From positions 1 to 64,000 of the forward strand of contig NZ_JBEPSM010000004.1 of assembly GCF_040548815.1 (NCBI RefSeq): a stretch of DNA of 64,000 nt, given 5' to 3'. Within the stretch, counting starts at the first letter, position 1. Every line of letters starts with the position of its first letter. The notes beneath the pieces were generated by a model. That model was given only the letters and a program-made list of their open reading frames with translations, had not been told where the DNA came from and ran no database searches. Of this stretch, positions 9,015 to 17,855 are shown in pieces. A program made the translations under genes and the position numbers. This DNA comes from Kaistia defluvii (lineage in GTDB: Bacteria; Pseudomonadota; Alphaproteobacteria; Rhizobiales; Kaistiaceae).

Positions 9015-10262
9015 ATGCAAAGCCGCTGGAACGGCGACGAGGCCAATCGTTTCATCCAGGCAGCGCTTGACGCCGGCCAGAGCGAGGCCCTCGGCCTTCG
9101 CATCTATACCTCGCGCATCATCGGCCAGGATCCCGATCTCGTCCTGCATGGCGGCGGCAACACCTCGGCCAAGGTGACCGACGCCGACGGCAACGAAATC
9201 ATGCACATCAAGGGCAGCGGCTGGGATCTCGACACGATCGAGGCGCCGGGCCTGCCGGCGGTTCGGATGGAGCCGCTGATCGCCGCGCGCGATGGCGGCA
9301 AGCTCTCCGATCCCGAAATGGTCGCGCTGCTGCGCTCTGCCCTGCTCGACCCGGCCTCGCCCAACCCGTCGGTCGAGGCGCTCCTGCACGCCTTCCTGCC
9401 CTTCCGCTTCGTCGACCATACGCACGCGACCGCTGCGCTGGCGCTGGCCAACCAGCCCGACATGCGCGAGACCGTGCAACGCGTCTATGGCGACCGCCTC
9501 GCCTGGGTTCCCTATGTCATGCCCGGCTTCGACCTCTCGATCGAGGGCGACAAGGTCTATCGCGACCACCCGGGCTGCGAGGGCCTCTGGCTCGAGAACC
9601 ACGGCCTGTTCAGCTTCGCCGACACTGCCGAAGCCTCCTATGAACTGATGATCGAGTTCGCGACGATGGCCGAGCAGGAACTGGCCCGCGCCGGCGTCAC
9701 GCTGGAAGGCCCGCAGCAGAGCGACCGCGACGCCGACCCGGCGCTGGTGGAACGGCTCACCGCTGCCCTCACCCGTCCCGGCTCGCCCTTCGCCAAGGGA
9801 CTTTCGCTCGACTACCGTTCGACGCCGGCGATCCGCCGTCACGTCTCCAAGCCGGAAGTCGCGGACATCGCCTTGCGCGGCACCGTCACGCCCGACCACG
9901 TCATCCGCATCAAGCCGTTCCCGCTGATCCTCGATGCCGACGCCTCCGAGGCCGATATCGACCAGGCGTTGGCCGACTATATCGAGCGCTACACCGCCTA
10001 TTTCGAGCGCAACGCCGCCAAGGCGTCGGAACCGAAGACGATGCTCGACGCCTATCCGCGCGTTGTGCTGGTCCGCGGCGAGGGCATGTTCGGTCTCGGC
10101 AACAATGCCAAGTCGGCCAGGATCGCCGGCGACCTGATCGAGCAGTCGACGCGCGTCATGAACGCCGCCGAGGCCTATGGCCGCTTCACGCCAATCTCCG
10201 AGCCCGACCTGTTCGACATGGAATACTGGTCGCTGGAGCAGGCCAAGCTGAAGTCGGCCTGA
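9015..10262 (+). CDS. Class II aldolase/adducin domain protein in the lsr operon
   Basis: A 415-residue protein with a class II aldolase/adducin fold: phosphate-loop motif LHGGGNTSAKV (about residue 42), FVDHTHATAALALA (about 135) carrying metal-binding histidines, and the second metal site ENHGLFSF (about 195). It is longer than simple fuculose-phosphate aldolases (about 215 residues) and resembles the aldolase half of RhaD-type fusion enzymes. In enteric lsr operons this position is held by LsrF, an unrelated thiolase-type enzyme for P-HPD breakdown; no LsrF is seen here. A role in cleaving phosphorylated AI-2 products is inferred from context only. Start chosen at the ATG after the lsrB hairpin. 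Confidence 0.85.
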   Translation: MQSRWNGDEANRFIQAALDAGQSEALGLRIYTSRIIGQDPDLVLHGGGNTSAKVTDADGNEIMHIKGSGWDLDTIEAPGLPAVRMEPLIAARDGGKLSDPEMVALLRSALLDPASPNPSVEALLHAFLPFRFVDHTHATAALALANQPDMRETVQRVYGDRLAWVPYVMPGFDLSIEGDKVYRDHPGCEGLWLENHGLFSFADTAEASYELMIEFATMAEQELARAGVTLEGPQQSDRDADPALVERLTAALTRPGSPFAKGLSLDYRSTPAIRRHVSKPEVADIALRGTVTPDHVIRIKPFPLILDADASEADIDQALADYIERYTAYFERNAAKASEPKTMLDAYPRVVLVRGEGMFGLGNNAKSARIAGDLIEQSTRVMNAAEAYGRFTPISEPDLFDMEYWSLEQAKLKSA

Positions 10263-10268
10263 CCGGCG

Positions 10269-10290
10269 CGGGCGGGGTCCGCCCCGCCCG
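10269..10290 (+). terminator. GC-rich hairpin ending the lsr operon
   Basis: Nine-base arms CGGGCGGGG and CCCCGCCCG around a 4-base loop begin 7 bases after the aldolase stop. No T tract follows, so termination strength is uncertain, but position fits the end of the operon. Confidence 0.6.
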
Positions 10291-10417
10291 GCTCACCGAG
10301 GCGAGTTCGGCTCGGAAGGCGCGCAATAGCGGCAATTCGTGTCGGTCCGAAAACCAGTTATCGACTTGGTCCGTAAGAAGCGAAGGGGGCTGACGCTGAC
10401 CTCGCGAGGAAACGACC

Positions 10418-11209
10418 ATGCCGATCACGACGACGCCTGACCACCCGAGCGCGACCCGGGCCCCATCCGGCCGCGTCGCCTGGGTCACCGGCGCCGGCTC
10501 CGGCATCGGCCGGGCCCTGGCGCGGCGCCTGGCGCAGGAAGGCTGGAACGTCGCCATCAGCGCCCGGACCGTGCAGGACCTGGAGACGCTGGCCGACGAA
10601 ATGCCGGACCGGCTGCACCCCTTTCCGCTCGACGTCACCGACGCGGCGGCCAGCGACGATACGGTGGCCCAGATCGAGGATCGCCTGGGTCCGATCGATC
10701 TCGCCGTGCTCAATGCCGGCACCTATCGCCGCGACGCCGTCTACTCGTTCGATCTCGCGGCATTTCGCCGGACCGTCGACGTCAACCTGATGGGCACCGT
10801 GCATTGCCTGGCGCCGCTAATGCGGGGAATGGTGGCACGGCAGGCGGGGCACATCGCCGTCGTGTCCTCTGTTGTCGGATATGTCGGCCTGCCAGGCGCG
10901 ATGGCCTATGGCGCGACCAAGGCGGCCCTGATCAACATGTGCGAAGCGCTCTATCCGCAATTGTCCGGCCGTCAGGTCCGCCTCAGCGTCATCAATCCCG
11001 GCTTTGTCGACACCCCGCTCACGCAGCAGAACGACTTTCCCATGCCGTTCCTGATCTCCGTCGACGCGGCGGTCGATCACATCATGGCCGGGCTGAAGTC
11101 CCGGCGCTTCGAGATCGCCTTCCCGTGGAAGATGGTGCTGTCGCTGAAACTGCTCGCCCTGCTGCCGTCGCGGCTATTCTTCGCCATCACCCGCAAGATG
11201 GTCCGCTGA
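10418..11209 (+). CDS. SDR family NAD(P)-dependent oxidoreductase of the ECF/ChrR lipid cluster
   Basis: A 263-residue classical short-chain dehydrogenase: cofactor motif TGAGSGIG (about residue 24), LNAGT, catalytic Ser in VVSSVVGYVG, and YGATK (Tyr-x3-Lys, about residue 164). The C-terminus has a hydrophobic segment and a basic end (SLKLLALLPSRLFFAITRKM), suggesting membrane association and a lipid-like substrate. It converges with the methyltransferase gene (9-base gap). Related SDR genes accompany RpoE-ChrR targets in Rhodobacter. Ribosome-binding site GAGGAAA lies just upstream. Substrate unknown. Confidence 0.85.
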   Translation: MPITTTPDHPSATRAPSGRVAWVTGAGSGIGRALARRLAQEGWNVAISARTVQDLETLADEMPDRLHPFPLDVTDAAASDDTVAQIEDRLGPIDLAVLNAGTYRRDAVYSFDLAAFRRTVDVNLMGTVHCLAPLMRGMVARQAGHIAVVSSVVGYVGLPGAMAYGATKAALINMCEALYPQLSGRQVRLSVINPGFVDTPLTQQNDFPMPFLISVDAAVDHIMAGLKSRRFEIAFPWKMVLSLKLLALLPSRLFFAITRKMVR

Positions 11210-11218
11210 AGCGCCCTG

Positions 11219-12439
11219 CTATTGCGGGCGCTGCAGCAGGAACTGGCCGACATCGATCTTGCCGGAGCGGAAGCCGACGGCGCAGTATTGCAGATAATAG
11301 CGCCACATCCGCTTGAATGGCGCGTCGAAGCCCTGCGCCTCGATGCGGTGCCAGGCCGCCGAAAAGGCCTGGTCCCAGATCAGCAGCGTTTTCTCATAGT
11401 CGCGGCCGAAGAATTCAGAACCCACGAGGTCGAGCTTCGCGGCGGAGACGCCGGCCGCGAAGGCGGTCCGCGACGGCAACATGCCGCCGGGAAAGATGTA
11501 GGTCTGGATGAAGTCGGCGTTGCGCCGGTAATCGTCGAAGCTGGCCTCGGCGATGGTGATGACCTGCAGCATGGCGCGGCCACCGGGCCTCAGCAGCGTC
11601 CGCACCGCGTCGAAATAGGTCGGCCAGTTTTCCTCGCCCACCGCTTCGAACATCTCGATCGAGACGATCTTGTCGAACTGGCCGGCGCAATCGCGATAGT
11701 CCTCGAGCCGGATCTCGACCCGATCGGCAAGCCCCGCCGCCGCGATGCGCTCGCGGGCGAATTTCGCCTGCTCCTGCGACAGCGTCAGGCAGGTGATGCG
11801 GCACCCGGTTTCGCGCGCCGCGAACTCGGCGAAGCCGCCCCAGCCGCAGCCGATTTCCAGCACATGGTCGCTTTCGCCAAGCGCGAGCTCACGAACGACG
11901 CGGGCATATTTTGCGCGCTGGGCATCCGCCAGCGATTGCTCGGGGCTGGTGAAGATCGCCGAGGAATAGGTCATCGTCTCGTCGAGCCACTGGCGATAGA
12001 AATCATTGCCGAGATCGTAGTGGAAGGCGATGTTGCGGCGGCTGCCGGCGCGGGTATTGGCGCGAAGCCGGTGACGGAGATAGGCGAGGATCCGGCCAAG
12101 CCCCGGCGCATGCAGCACCGATTGCAGCGCCTGCTCGTTGACGAGGCCAAGCTCCAGCAGTGCGCCGAGATCGGCCGTGTCCCAATCGCCGTCGATATAG
12201 CCGCGCGCGAGCCCCAGATCGCCGCCGCTGGCGATCCGCCACAACAGCCGGCCCCGGCGAACGTGGAGGTTGGCGGAGGGCCCGGGCAGAACGCCCCGGA
12301 CCGTGTGGCTGGCGCCGTCGGGAAAGCGGATCGTCAATTCGCCCGCGACGATCCGATCGGCCCAGCCCCGAAGGACGCGCGACCAGAGCGGCGTGAGGAA
12401 GCCCCCGGCCGGGAATGCCTTGTCTTCAACGTGGCTCAT
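11219..12439 (-). CDS. Cyclopropane-fatty-acyl-phospholipid synthase family methyltransferase
   Basis: About 406 residues of the Cfa/mycolic-acid methyltransferase family. A SAM-binding motif VLEIGCGWGGFAEFA lies near the middle, followed by the family pattern SIEMFEAVGEENW and the GRAMLQVITI strand; the N-terminal part is the lipid-binding region. Enzymes of this family methylate unsaturated acyl chains of membrane phospholipids; in Rhodobacter sphaeroides a relative under RpoE control takes part in furan fatty acid synthesis. The start (12439, alternative 12451) overlaps the end of the DUF1365 gene, so it is the last gene of a three-gene operon. Confidence 0.9.
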   Translation of the reverse strand: MSHVEDKAFPAGGFLTPLWSRVLRGWADRIVAGELTIRFPDGASHTVRGVLPGPSANLHVRRGRLLWRIASGGDLGLARGYIDGDWDTADLGALLELGLVNEQALQSVLHAPGLGRILAYLRHRLRANTRAGSRRNIAFHYDLGNDFYRQWLDETMTYSSAIFTSPEQSLADAQRAKYARVVRELALGESDHVLEIGCGWGGFAEFAARETGCRITCLTLSQEQAKFARERIAAAGLADRVEIRLEDYRDCAGQFDKIVSIEMFEAVGEENWPTYFDAVRTLLRPGGRAMLQVITIAEASFDDYRRNADFIQTYIFPGGMLPSRTAFAAGVSAAKLDLVGSEFFGRDYEKTLLIWDQAFSAAWHRIEAQGFDAPFKRMWRYYLQYCAVGFRSGKIDVGQFLLQRPQ

Positions 12440-13235
12440 GGGCTGTCGCATCCTCGAAGCGGGTCGTAACGATGGTGCTGGCAACGGGCCGGTCGGCGGC
12501 CTGGTGACGGTGAATGGGAACGCCCTTCCACCAGAGGCGCAGTGCCTCCCAATGGATCCCGGCCGTCACCTTGAGGGTCATCAGCGGGTAGCGCAGCAGC
12601 GCGCCGAGCAGGGACCGGTCGGTCATCGGCTGGCGCGTTCCGGCAAAGGAGGCGACGAGCAAGGGGCCATCGGCATCCGACTCGTCGATCCGCACCAGGA
12701 TGGCCTCGCCGGGCGGCTCGATATGGAAGCGATAGAAGCAGGCCATCGGCAGGAAGGGAGATACGTAGAGCTCCTTCGGGCAGCCATGCCGGATCGGACC
12801 GGGCTCGTCGCCTGAAACGGCGATGACATAGGTGTGGCGCTCGCCGAAGGTGTTGCAGACCTCGTAGAGAATGGCGCGCAATGTGCCATCGGGCGCATAG
12901 CAGAAATAGACGGTCAGCGGATTGAAGACATAGCCGAGGATGCGCGGATAGCAGAGCACGCGAAGGCTCATGCCCGCCTCGAAGCATCCGGCTTCGACCA
13001 GCCGCGCCTCGACCCAGGCGCGCAGCCCCCCGGTCTCGCCATCGCCATGGTCCTTGTCCCAGAAGCTGAGCACGGCGCGACGGTTATAGCCAAACAGCCG
13101 GGACGTCGCGCTGAACGTAGCCAGTTCATCCAGATCGAGCAGCAGCGAAAAGACGCGGTAATGCAGCTTGTGCCGGCGCGGTCGGAAGCGGGCATGCATC
13201 ACGTCGCCGAGATAGAGGGCGGAATGGCCGCTCAT
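12426..13235 (-). CDS. DUF1365 domain-containing protein
   Basis: A 269-residue member of DUF1365 (COG3496). Diagnostic stretches are LYLGDVMHARFRPRRHKLHYRVF at the N-terminus (split here as a motif family), YVFNPLTVYFCY, and FYRFHIEPPGE. Biochemical role is not established to my knowledge; the gene is almost always found with a COG2907 flavoprotein and a Cfa-like methyltransferase, as here, which points to modification of membrane acyl chains. Four-base overlap (ATGA) with the upstream flavoprotein gene indicates translational coupling. Confidence 0.88.
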   Translation of the reverse strand: MSGHSALYLGDVMHARFRPRRHKLHYRVFSLLLDLDELATFSATSRLFGYNRRAVLSFWDKDHGDGETGGLRAWVEARLVEAGCFEAGMSLRVLCYPRILGYVFNPLTVYFCYAPDGTLRAILYEVCNTFGERHTYVIAVSGDEPGPIRHGCPKELYVSPFLPMACFYRFHIEPPGEAILVRIDESDADGPLLVASFAGTRQPMTDRSLLGALLRYPLMTLKVTAGIHWEALRLWWKGVPIHRHQAADRPVASTIVTTRFEDATAHEPR

Positions 13236-14590
13236 TCGGCCGCCTCGCGTTGCGGCGCCAGCACGATCCGTCCGGATTCGTCTCCGACCGTCCAGGGCCG
13301 GCGAAGGCCCGACAGATCCTCGGCCGCGGCGAGTCCGGCCTGCAGGCCATCCTCGTGGAAGCCGTAGCCGAAATAGGCGCCGCAGAACCAGGTGTTGCGC
13401 TGCCCCTGCAGCCGCCAGAGCTGCTGCTGTGCGTCGAGCGCCGGCTGGTCGAACAGCGGGTGGGTATATTGGAAGCTCTGGATGACCTTGGCCGGATCGA
13501 TCGCGCGCGTCGGGTTGAGCGTGACGAACAGGGGATGCCGGCTGTCGAGATTTTGCAGGCGGTTCATCCAGTAGGTCACGCAGAGCGGCTGCGCGCCCTC
13601 CTGCTGGGGTTCGCCGATGTAGTTCCAGCTCGACCAGACGCGCCGGCGCTTCGGCATCAGCGTTTCGTCCGAATGCAGCACGGCCAGATTGTCGGTGTAG
13701 CGGAAGGCGCCGAGTACGGAGCGTTCCTGCGCGTCGGCATCGCCAAGCAGGCGCAAGGCCTGGTCGGCATGGGTCGCGACCACGACATCGCTGAAGCTCT
13801 CAGTATGGCCCGAGGCATCGGTGATGAGGACGCGGTCGTTCTCGCGCGTGATCCGGCTGACCGGGGTATTCAGGCGGATTCCATCGGCGAACGCCGCGCT
13901 CAGCCGCTCGACATAGGCACGGCTGCCGCCCTGAACGGTGCGCCAGAGCGGGCGGTCGACGAGGTTAAGCAAACCATGGCTGGCGAAGAAACGGACGAAG
14001 GCCAGCAGCGGATAATCGCGCATCTCGCGCGCCGTCATCGACCAGATCGCGGCCCCCATCGGCAGCAGGTGATCTTCGATGAAAGCCGGCGAATAATGGT
14101 GGCCGTCGAGATAGGCGCCAAGCGTCAGCCCGTCGAGGTCGGTGCGCGGCAGCAGGAGCGGCGCCTCGCGGTAGAAGCGCAGGATGTCGCGCATCATCCG
14201 CCAGAAGCGGGGCCGCACCACATTGCCGCGCTGGCCGATCAGCCCGTTGAGGCCGGAGCCCGAATATTCGAGCCGGCCGCCATCGAGCGACGCCGCGAAC
14301 GACATTTCCGACGCTGCCGTCTCGACGCCGATCTCCTTGAACAGGGCGACGAGGTTCGGATAGTTGCGCTCATTATAGACGATGAAGCCGGTATCGACCG
14401 GGATCGAACCGTTCGCGGTGGGGACCACCACCGTGTTGGAATGGCCGCCAAGCCGGGCATCGCTTTCGTAAAGCGTGACGCTCATGGTCCGGCTGAGCAG
14501 CCAGGCGGCGGACAGGCCGGAAATTCCCGAACCGACCACGGCGACGTGGCGCGCGGTATCCGGCTGGTGGCCCTTGGCTTCAATATGCAC
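13232..14590 (-). CDS. FAD-dependent oxidoreductase (COG2907, NAD/FAD-binding)
   Basis: A 452-residue flavoprotein with an N-terminal dinucleotide-binding motif VAVVGSGISGLSAAWLL (residues about 18-34) and a second conserved element DTGFIVYNERNYPNL. This amine-oxidase-like group (COG2907) is regularly linked to Cfa-like methyltransferases; acyl-chain desaturation or rearrangement is a reasonable inference. It is the first gene of the flavoprotein-DUF1365-methyltransferase operon and is transcribed divergently from the sigma-factor operon; a matching ECF-type promoter lies 36 bases upstream. Confidence 0.88.
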   Translation of the reverse strand: MHIEAKGHQPDTARHVAVVGSGISGLSAAWLLSRTMSVTLYESDARLGGHSNTVVVPTANGSIPVDTGFIVYNERNYPNLVALFKEIGVETAASEMSFAASLDGGRLEYSGSGLNGLIGQRGNVVRPRFWRMMRDILRFYREAPLLLPRTDLDGLTLGAYLDGHHYSPAFIEDHLLPMGAAIWSMTAREMRDYPLLAFVRFFASHGLLNLVDRPLWRTVQGGSRAYVERLSAAFADGIRLNTPVSRITRENDRVLITDASGHTESFSDVVVATHADQALRLLGDADAQERSVLGAFRYTDNLAVLHSDETLMPKRRRVWSSWNYIGEPQQEGAQPLCVTYWMNRLQNLDSRHPLFVTLNPTRAIDPAKVIQSFQYTHPLFDQPALDAQQQLWRLQGQRNTWFCGAYFGYGFHEDGLQAGLAAAEDLSGLRRPWTVGDESGRIVLAPQREAAE

Positions 14591-14625
14591 GTTCTACCTT
14601 CCCGCGCCGATCTGGTTCCTGCTTG

Positions 14626-14655
14626 CTGATACGGGCCGAAAGACGTTCTGGATCC
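14626..14655 (-). promoter_or_regulatory. Candidate ECF11 promoter for the flavoprotein operon
   Basis: On the minus strand: GGATCC (14655-14650), 18-base spacer, TATCAG (14631-14626). The spacing equals that of the two better matches in this cluster. The predicted transcript would start about 30 bases before the flavoprotein ATG. Confidence 0.5.
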
Positions 14656-14681
14656 ATCGGCGGCAAAAAATCGCCGGCGGG

Positions 14682-14711
14682 TGATCCGCTCGCCGGAGCC
14701 GCGCGTAGAAG
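14682..14711 (+). promoter_or_regulatory. Candidate ECF11 promoter for the sigma factor/chrR operon
   Basis: TGATCC (14682-14687), 18-base spacer, TAGAAG (14706-14711). The -35 element equals the TGATCC type recalled for Rhodobacter RpoE (ECF11) targets. It would make the sigma factor autoregulated, with a leader of roughly 95 bases. Confidence 0.6.
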
Positions 14712-14814
14712 CTGCATGAACGCGCTCATTTCCATTGCCGCTTCGCCATGGCAGAAACGATCCAGGACGGTGGTGCCCCGGCACCGCGTCGGATCGCTAG
14801 ATCGCAGGTTGGGA

Positions 14815-15402
14815 ATGGTTGAAATGCGCCGTCCGACGGAGAGCGACGCGACGCCGAGCATGGCGGCTCTGCTGGTCGCGGTCGGCGCGCGCCGCGATGT
14901 CGAGGCGTTCGAGGCGCTATTCCGGCATTTCGCGCCGCGCGTGAAGGCCTATATGGCGCGCCTGGCCGGCGACAGTCACCTGGCCGAGGAACTGATGCAG
15001 GAAACCATGGTCGCGGTCTGGAACAAGGCGGATCGTTTCGATCCGGCCAAGGGCGCCGCCTCGACCTGGATCTTCACCATCGCGCGCAATCTGCGCATCG
15101 ACGCGTTCCGGCGCGACAATCGCCCGGATTTCGACCCGAACGATCCGGCCTTCGTCCAGGACGATGTCGCGCCCGCCGACGAGATGTTCGAGTCGCAGGA
15201 AGTCTCGGCCCAGTTGCACCTGGCGATGGCCTCGCTGCCGGAGGAGCAGGTGGCGCTGCTCAAGCTCGCCTTCTTCGAGGACCGCTCGCACAGCGCCATC
15301 GCGACCAGCCTCAACATGCCGCTCGGCACGGTCAAATCGCGACTGCGCCTTGCCTTTGCCAAGCTGCGCGCCGCGCTCGATCGCAATGGAGACGCGTCGT
15401 GA
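14815..15402 (+). CDS. ECF RNA polymerase sigma factor (ECF11/RpoE type)
   Basis: A roughly 195-residue ECF sigma factor. Region 2 is clear (AEELMQETMVAVWNKADRF, then TWIFTIARNLRIDAFRR), and so is region 4 (LPEEQVALLKLAFFEDRSHS, MPLGTVKSRLRLAFAKLR). It overlaps a ChrR-type anti-sigma gene by 4 bases, the arrangement of the Rhodobacter singlet-oxygen regulators RpoE/ChrR. Start choice: ATG at 14815 (GGTTGGGA upstream); 14824 is an alternative, and an earlier in-frame ATG at 14623 would span the promoter. Expected signal: photooxidative or lipid-peroxide stress. Confidence 0.9.
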   Translation: MVEMRRPTESDATPSMAALLVAVGARRDVEAFEALFRHFAPRVKAYMARLAGDSHLAEELMQETMVAVWNKADRFDPAKGAASTWIFTIARNLRIDAFRRDNRPDFDPNDPAFVQDDVAPADEMFESQEVSAQLHLAMASLPEEQVALLKLAFFEDRSHSAIATSLNMPLGTVKSRLRLAFAKLRAALDRNGDAS

Positions 15403-16055
15403 CCATCCGCCATCATCTAAGCGACGACCTCCTCGTCAGCTACGCCGCCGGCAGCCTCGCCGAAGGCTGGAGCCTGGCCGTCGCGACCCATCTGGCGCTC
15501 TGCCCCGAATGCCGGAAACGCCTGACCCTGGCCGAGGACATAGGCGGCGAATTGCTGGATGCGACGGAAGCATCGGAAGACGTCACGTCGTCCTGGGAAG
15601 CGGTCCGCCGGCGCCTGGCCGAGCCGGTTGCGGCCGAGGCCCCGCGCGTCGCGTCCGGCGGACGACGCGAAGGCGGGTTGCCGGAGCCGCTGCGCTCCTA
15701 TCTCGGCGGCGATATCGACACGCTGCGCTGGCGCTCGCTCGGGCGCGGCGCCTACCAGATCCGCATCCCGACCGCCGACAGCGAGACCCAGGTCCGCCTG
15801 CTGCGGATCCCGGCCGGCAAGCCGGTGCCGGAGCATGGCCATGGCGGCCGCGAATTGACCCTCGTGCTGACGGGTAGCTTCGCCGATGGCGACGACCTTT
15901 TCGCGCGGGGCGACATCGAGGATGCCGATGCCAGCCTGACGCACCAACCGATCGCGACACCCGGCGAGGACTGCATTTGCCTTGCCGTTACCGACGCGCC
16001 GCTTCGCTTCCGCAGCTGGATCGTCCGCGCCATCCAGCCCATCCTGGGCATCTGA
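15399..16055 (+). CDS. chrR: ChrR family zinc anti-sigma factor
   Basis: A 218-residue two-domain anti-sigma factor. The N-terminal anti-sigma domain has the zinc motif His-x3-Cys-x2-Cys (THLALCPECRK, about residue 33) with an early histidine pair (IRHHLSDD). The C-terminal half is a cupin (PEHGHGGRELTLVLTGSFAD) with candidate metal ligands and a later His in LTHQPIATPG. ChrR sequesters the sigma factor until singlet oxygen or organic peroxide triggers release. The GTG start overlaps the sigma gene stop (GTGA), so the two are made in step. Confidence 0.92.
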   Translation: MTIRHHLSDDLLVSYAAGSLAEGWSLAVATHLALCPECRKRLTLAEDIGGELLDATEASEDVTSSWEAVRRRLAEPVAAEAPRVASGGRREGGLPEPLRSYLGGDIDTLRWRSLGRGAYQIRIPTADSETQVRLLRIPAGKPVPEHGHGGRELTLVLTGSFADGDDLFARGDIEDADASLTHQPIATPGEDCICLAVTDAPLRFRSWIVRAIQPILGI

Positions 16056-16076
16056 TCCAACCTGAGAGCATCCCCC

Positions 16077-16493
16077 ATGCTAAACTTCGCCATTGCCTAT
16101 GCCGGCACCGCGCTGGTGTTCTTCGGGCTGGATTTCGTCTGGCTCTCCAGCGTGGCCTCCAGCTTCTACAAGAGCCGGATCGGCGAGCTTCTGCTGGCGC
16201 AGCCCAATCTCGGCGTCGCCGGATTGTTCTATCTCGTCTATGTCGCCGGCCTCGTGCATTTCGCGGTCATGCCCGCGGTCCAGACGGGAAGCTGGGTCAC
16301 GGCGCTGCTGAACGGCGCGCTGCTCGGACTGGTGGCCTATGGCACCTATGACATGACCAATCTCTCGACGCTGAAGAACTGGTCGGTCTCGGTCAGCATC
16401 GTCGACATGGCCTGGGGCGTGACGCTGAGCGCCGTCGCCGCCACATGTGGCTATCTGGTCACCACCTGGATGGCGACGCGCAGCGGCGGCTGA
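16077..16493 (+). CDS. DUF2177 family membrane protein
   Basis: A 138-residue integral membrane protein with four hydrophobic segments and the family pattern FFGLDFVWLSSVASSFYKSRIG near the N-terminus and LVAYGTYDMTNLSTLKNW in the third quarter (both recognisable as DUF2177). Function unknown. It follows chrR by 21 bases, so it is probably the third gene of the sigma operon. Its stop codon abuts that of the convergent MFS gene with no base between. Confidence 0.88.
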   Translation: MLNFAIAYAGTALVFFGLDFVWLSSVASSFYKSRIGELLLAQPNLGVAGLFYLVYVAGLVHFAVMPAVQTGSWVTALLNGALLGLVAYGTYDMTNLSTLKNWSVSVSIVDMAWGVTLSAVAATCGYLVTTWMATRSGG

Positions 16494-17855
16494 TCAGACG
16501 AGCGGCCCCACCGGCGCGCTCGCCTCGATGCGGGCGCGCAACTCCGTCTGCGCCGTCTCACCGAGCGGAAAGTTCCACATGATGGCGATCGCCGCCAGCT
16601 TCGGCAGGATCGGCAGCCACGCATAGAGCATCGTCAGCGTGTCGAGCGCGAAGGCGGGCACCACGGCGTCACTTCCCGGTACGAAGCCCGACCAGGCGAG
16701 GATCGGAAAGACGAGACCGACGCCCAGCGCCAGCGACAGCTTGGTCGCCAGCCCCCAGGCGGCGAAATAGACACCGGTGCGCTGCTCGCCCGAAAGCGCC
16801 GTGTCGCAATCGATGACATCGGCCTGGATCGCCGGCGGCAGGGCCAGATCGAAGCCGAGCAGCACGCCGGTCAGCGCACAGATCACGGCGAAGGCGGCGA
16901 TGTCGCCGGTCCCCAGAAATCCCGAAAAGAAGAACACGACGCAGGCAAGCAGCATGGCGCCACACCAGCTGCGGTGCTTGCCGAACCGCGCCGCCACCCA
17001 GACCGCGATCGGCACGCCGAGGATGCCGCAGAGAAAATAGCCGAACAGCAAGGGGCCGCGCAGCGCCTCGGCGCCGAGGCGCTCGGACACGAAATAGAGG
17101 AACAGCGTCGCGGGGATCGCATTGGCGAAGCCGTTGAGCAGGAAGGCGGCGACCAGCCGAAGGAAGGGCCGGTTGCGGCCGAGATAGCGCAGGCTGTCGA
17201 GGAGAGGGAGCCGAGACCGCGACCGGTTGGCGGGCTCGTGAACCACGCCCACCGCAAGGAAGCCGAAGGCCGGCAGCGCAAGGAGCGTCAGCACCGCGAC
17301 GGCGGCCATGCCGTGGAACCCGTCGATCGCCTCCATGCCGACGGCGAAGGGCAGCACGATAGCCACCAGCGTGCCAAGCAGCGTCGCGCCTTCGCGAAAC
17401 GCCGAGACGACGGAACGGCCGCGATAATCGGTCGAGAGCTCCGCGCCCCAGGCGGTATAGGGCAGCAGCGTCACGGTATAGCCGATCGAAAGCAGGATGC
17501 CCCAGAAGGCGAGGTATCCGGTTCCGGCCGTGCTGGGCGGCCAGAACACCATGAAGGCCGAGAGCGCCGTCAGGGGTAGCGACAGGACGAAGACCGTGCG
17601 CCGGCGCCCGAAGGTCGGCGACACCCTGTCCGACAGCCAGCCGATCACCGGATCGCTCGCGGCGTCAAACAGGCGGATTAGGAGGAGCACCGTTCCGATC
17701 GCCGCCAGCGACAGGCCGAGATGGTCGGCATAGAAGGTCGGCACGATGACATAGAGCGGCAGCGCGATCGCCGCGAGCGGCACGGCCGGCAAGGCATAGG
17801 CGAGAAGCGTCGCGCGCCGGGGGGTTTTGTCCTGCGCTTCCGGAGCCGGCGCCAC
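16494..17855 (-). CDS. MFS transporter, GPH (MelB-like) family
   Basis: A 453-residue transporter with twelve predicted hydrophobic segments and MelB-type features: RLFDAASDPVIGWLSDRV in the first loop region and RRTVFVLSLPLTALS after it, plus LGFDLALPPAIQADVIDCD in the second half. A relative is part of the RpoE/ChrR regulon in Rhodobacter. In this lipid-modification setting the cargo may be a lipid rather than a sugar (inference). It is last in a DUF3833 - 132-residue protein - MFS operon and overlaps the previous gene by one base. Confidence 0.87.
   Translation of the reverse strand: MAPAPEAQDKTPRRATLLAYALPAVPLAAIALPLYVIVPTFYADHLGLSLAAIGTVLLLIRLFDAASDPVIGWLSDRVSPTFGRRRTVFVLSLPLTALSAFMVFWPPSTAGTGYLAFWGILLSIGYTVTLLPYTAWGAELSTDYRGRSVVSAFREGATLLGTLVAIVLPFAVGMEAIDGFHGMAAVAVLTLLALPAFGFLAVGVVHEPANRSRSRLPLLDSLRYLGRNRPFLRLVAAFLLNGFANAIPATLFLYFVSERLGAEALRGPLLFGYFLCGILGVPIAVWVAARFGKHRSWCGAMLLACVVFFFSGFLGTGDIAAFAVICALTGVLLGFDLALPPAIQADVIDCDTALSGEQRTGVYFAAWGLATKLSLALGVGLVFPILAWSGFVPGSDAVVPAFALDTLTMLYAWLPILPKLAAIAIMWNFPLGETAQTELRARIEASAPVGPLV

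Noticed and set aside
7848..9899. A long minus-strand frame of about 680 codons; similar ones at 32399-34483 and 54761-56839
   Set aside because: They lie antisense to lsrB/aldolase, ilvD and GH127; long antisense frames are expected in high-GC DNA and have no motifs.
9015..11209. Aldolase followed by an SDR, as a split form of the bifunctional RhaD-type aldolase/dehydrogenase
   Set aside because: A GC-rich hairpin and 155 bases separate them, and the SDR has a hydrophobic basic C-terminus typical of the ECF/ChrR cluster rather than a lactaldehyde dehydrogenase.
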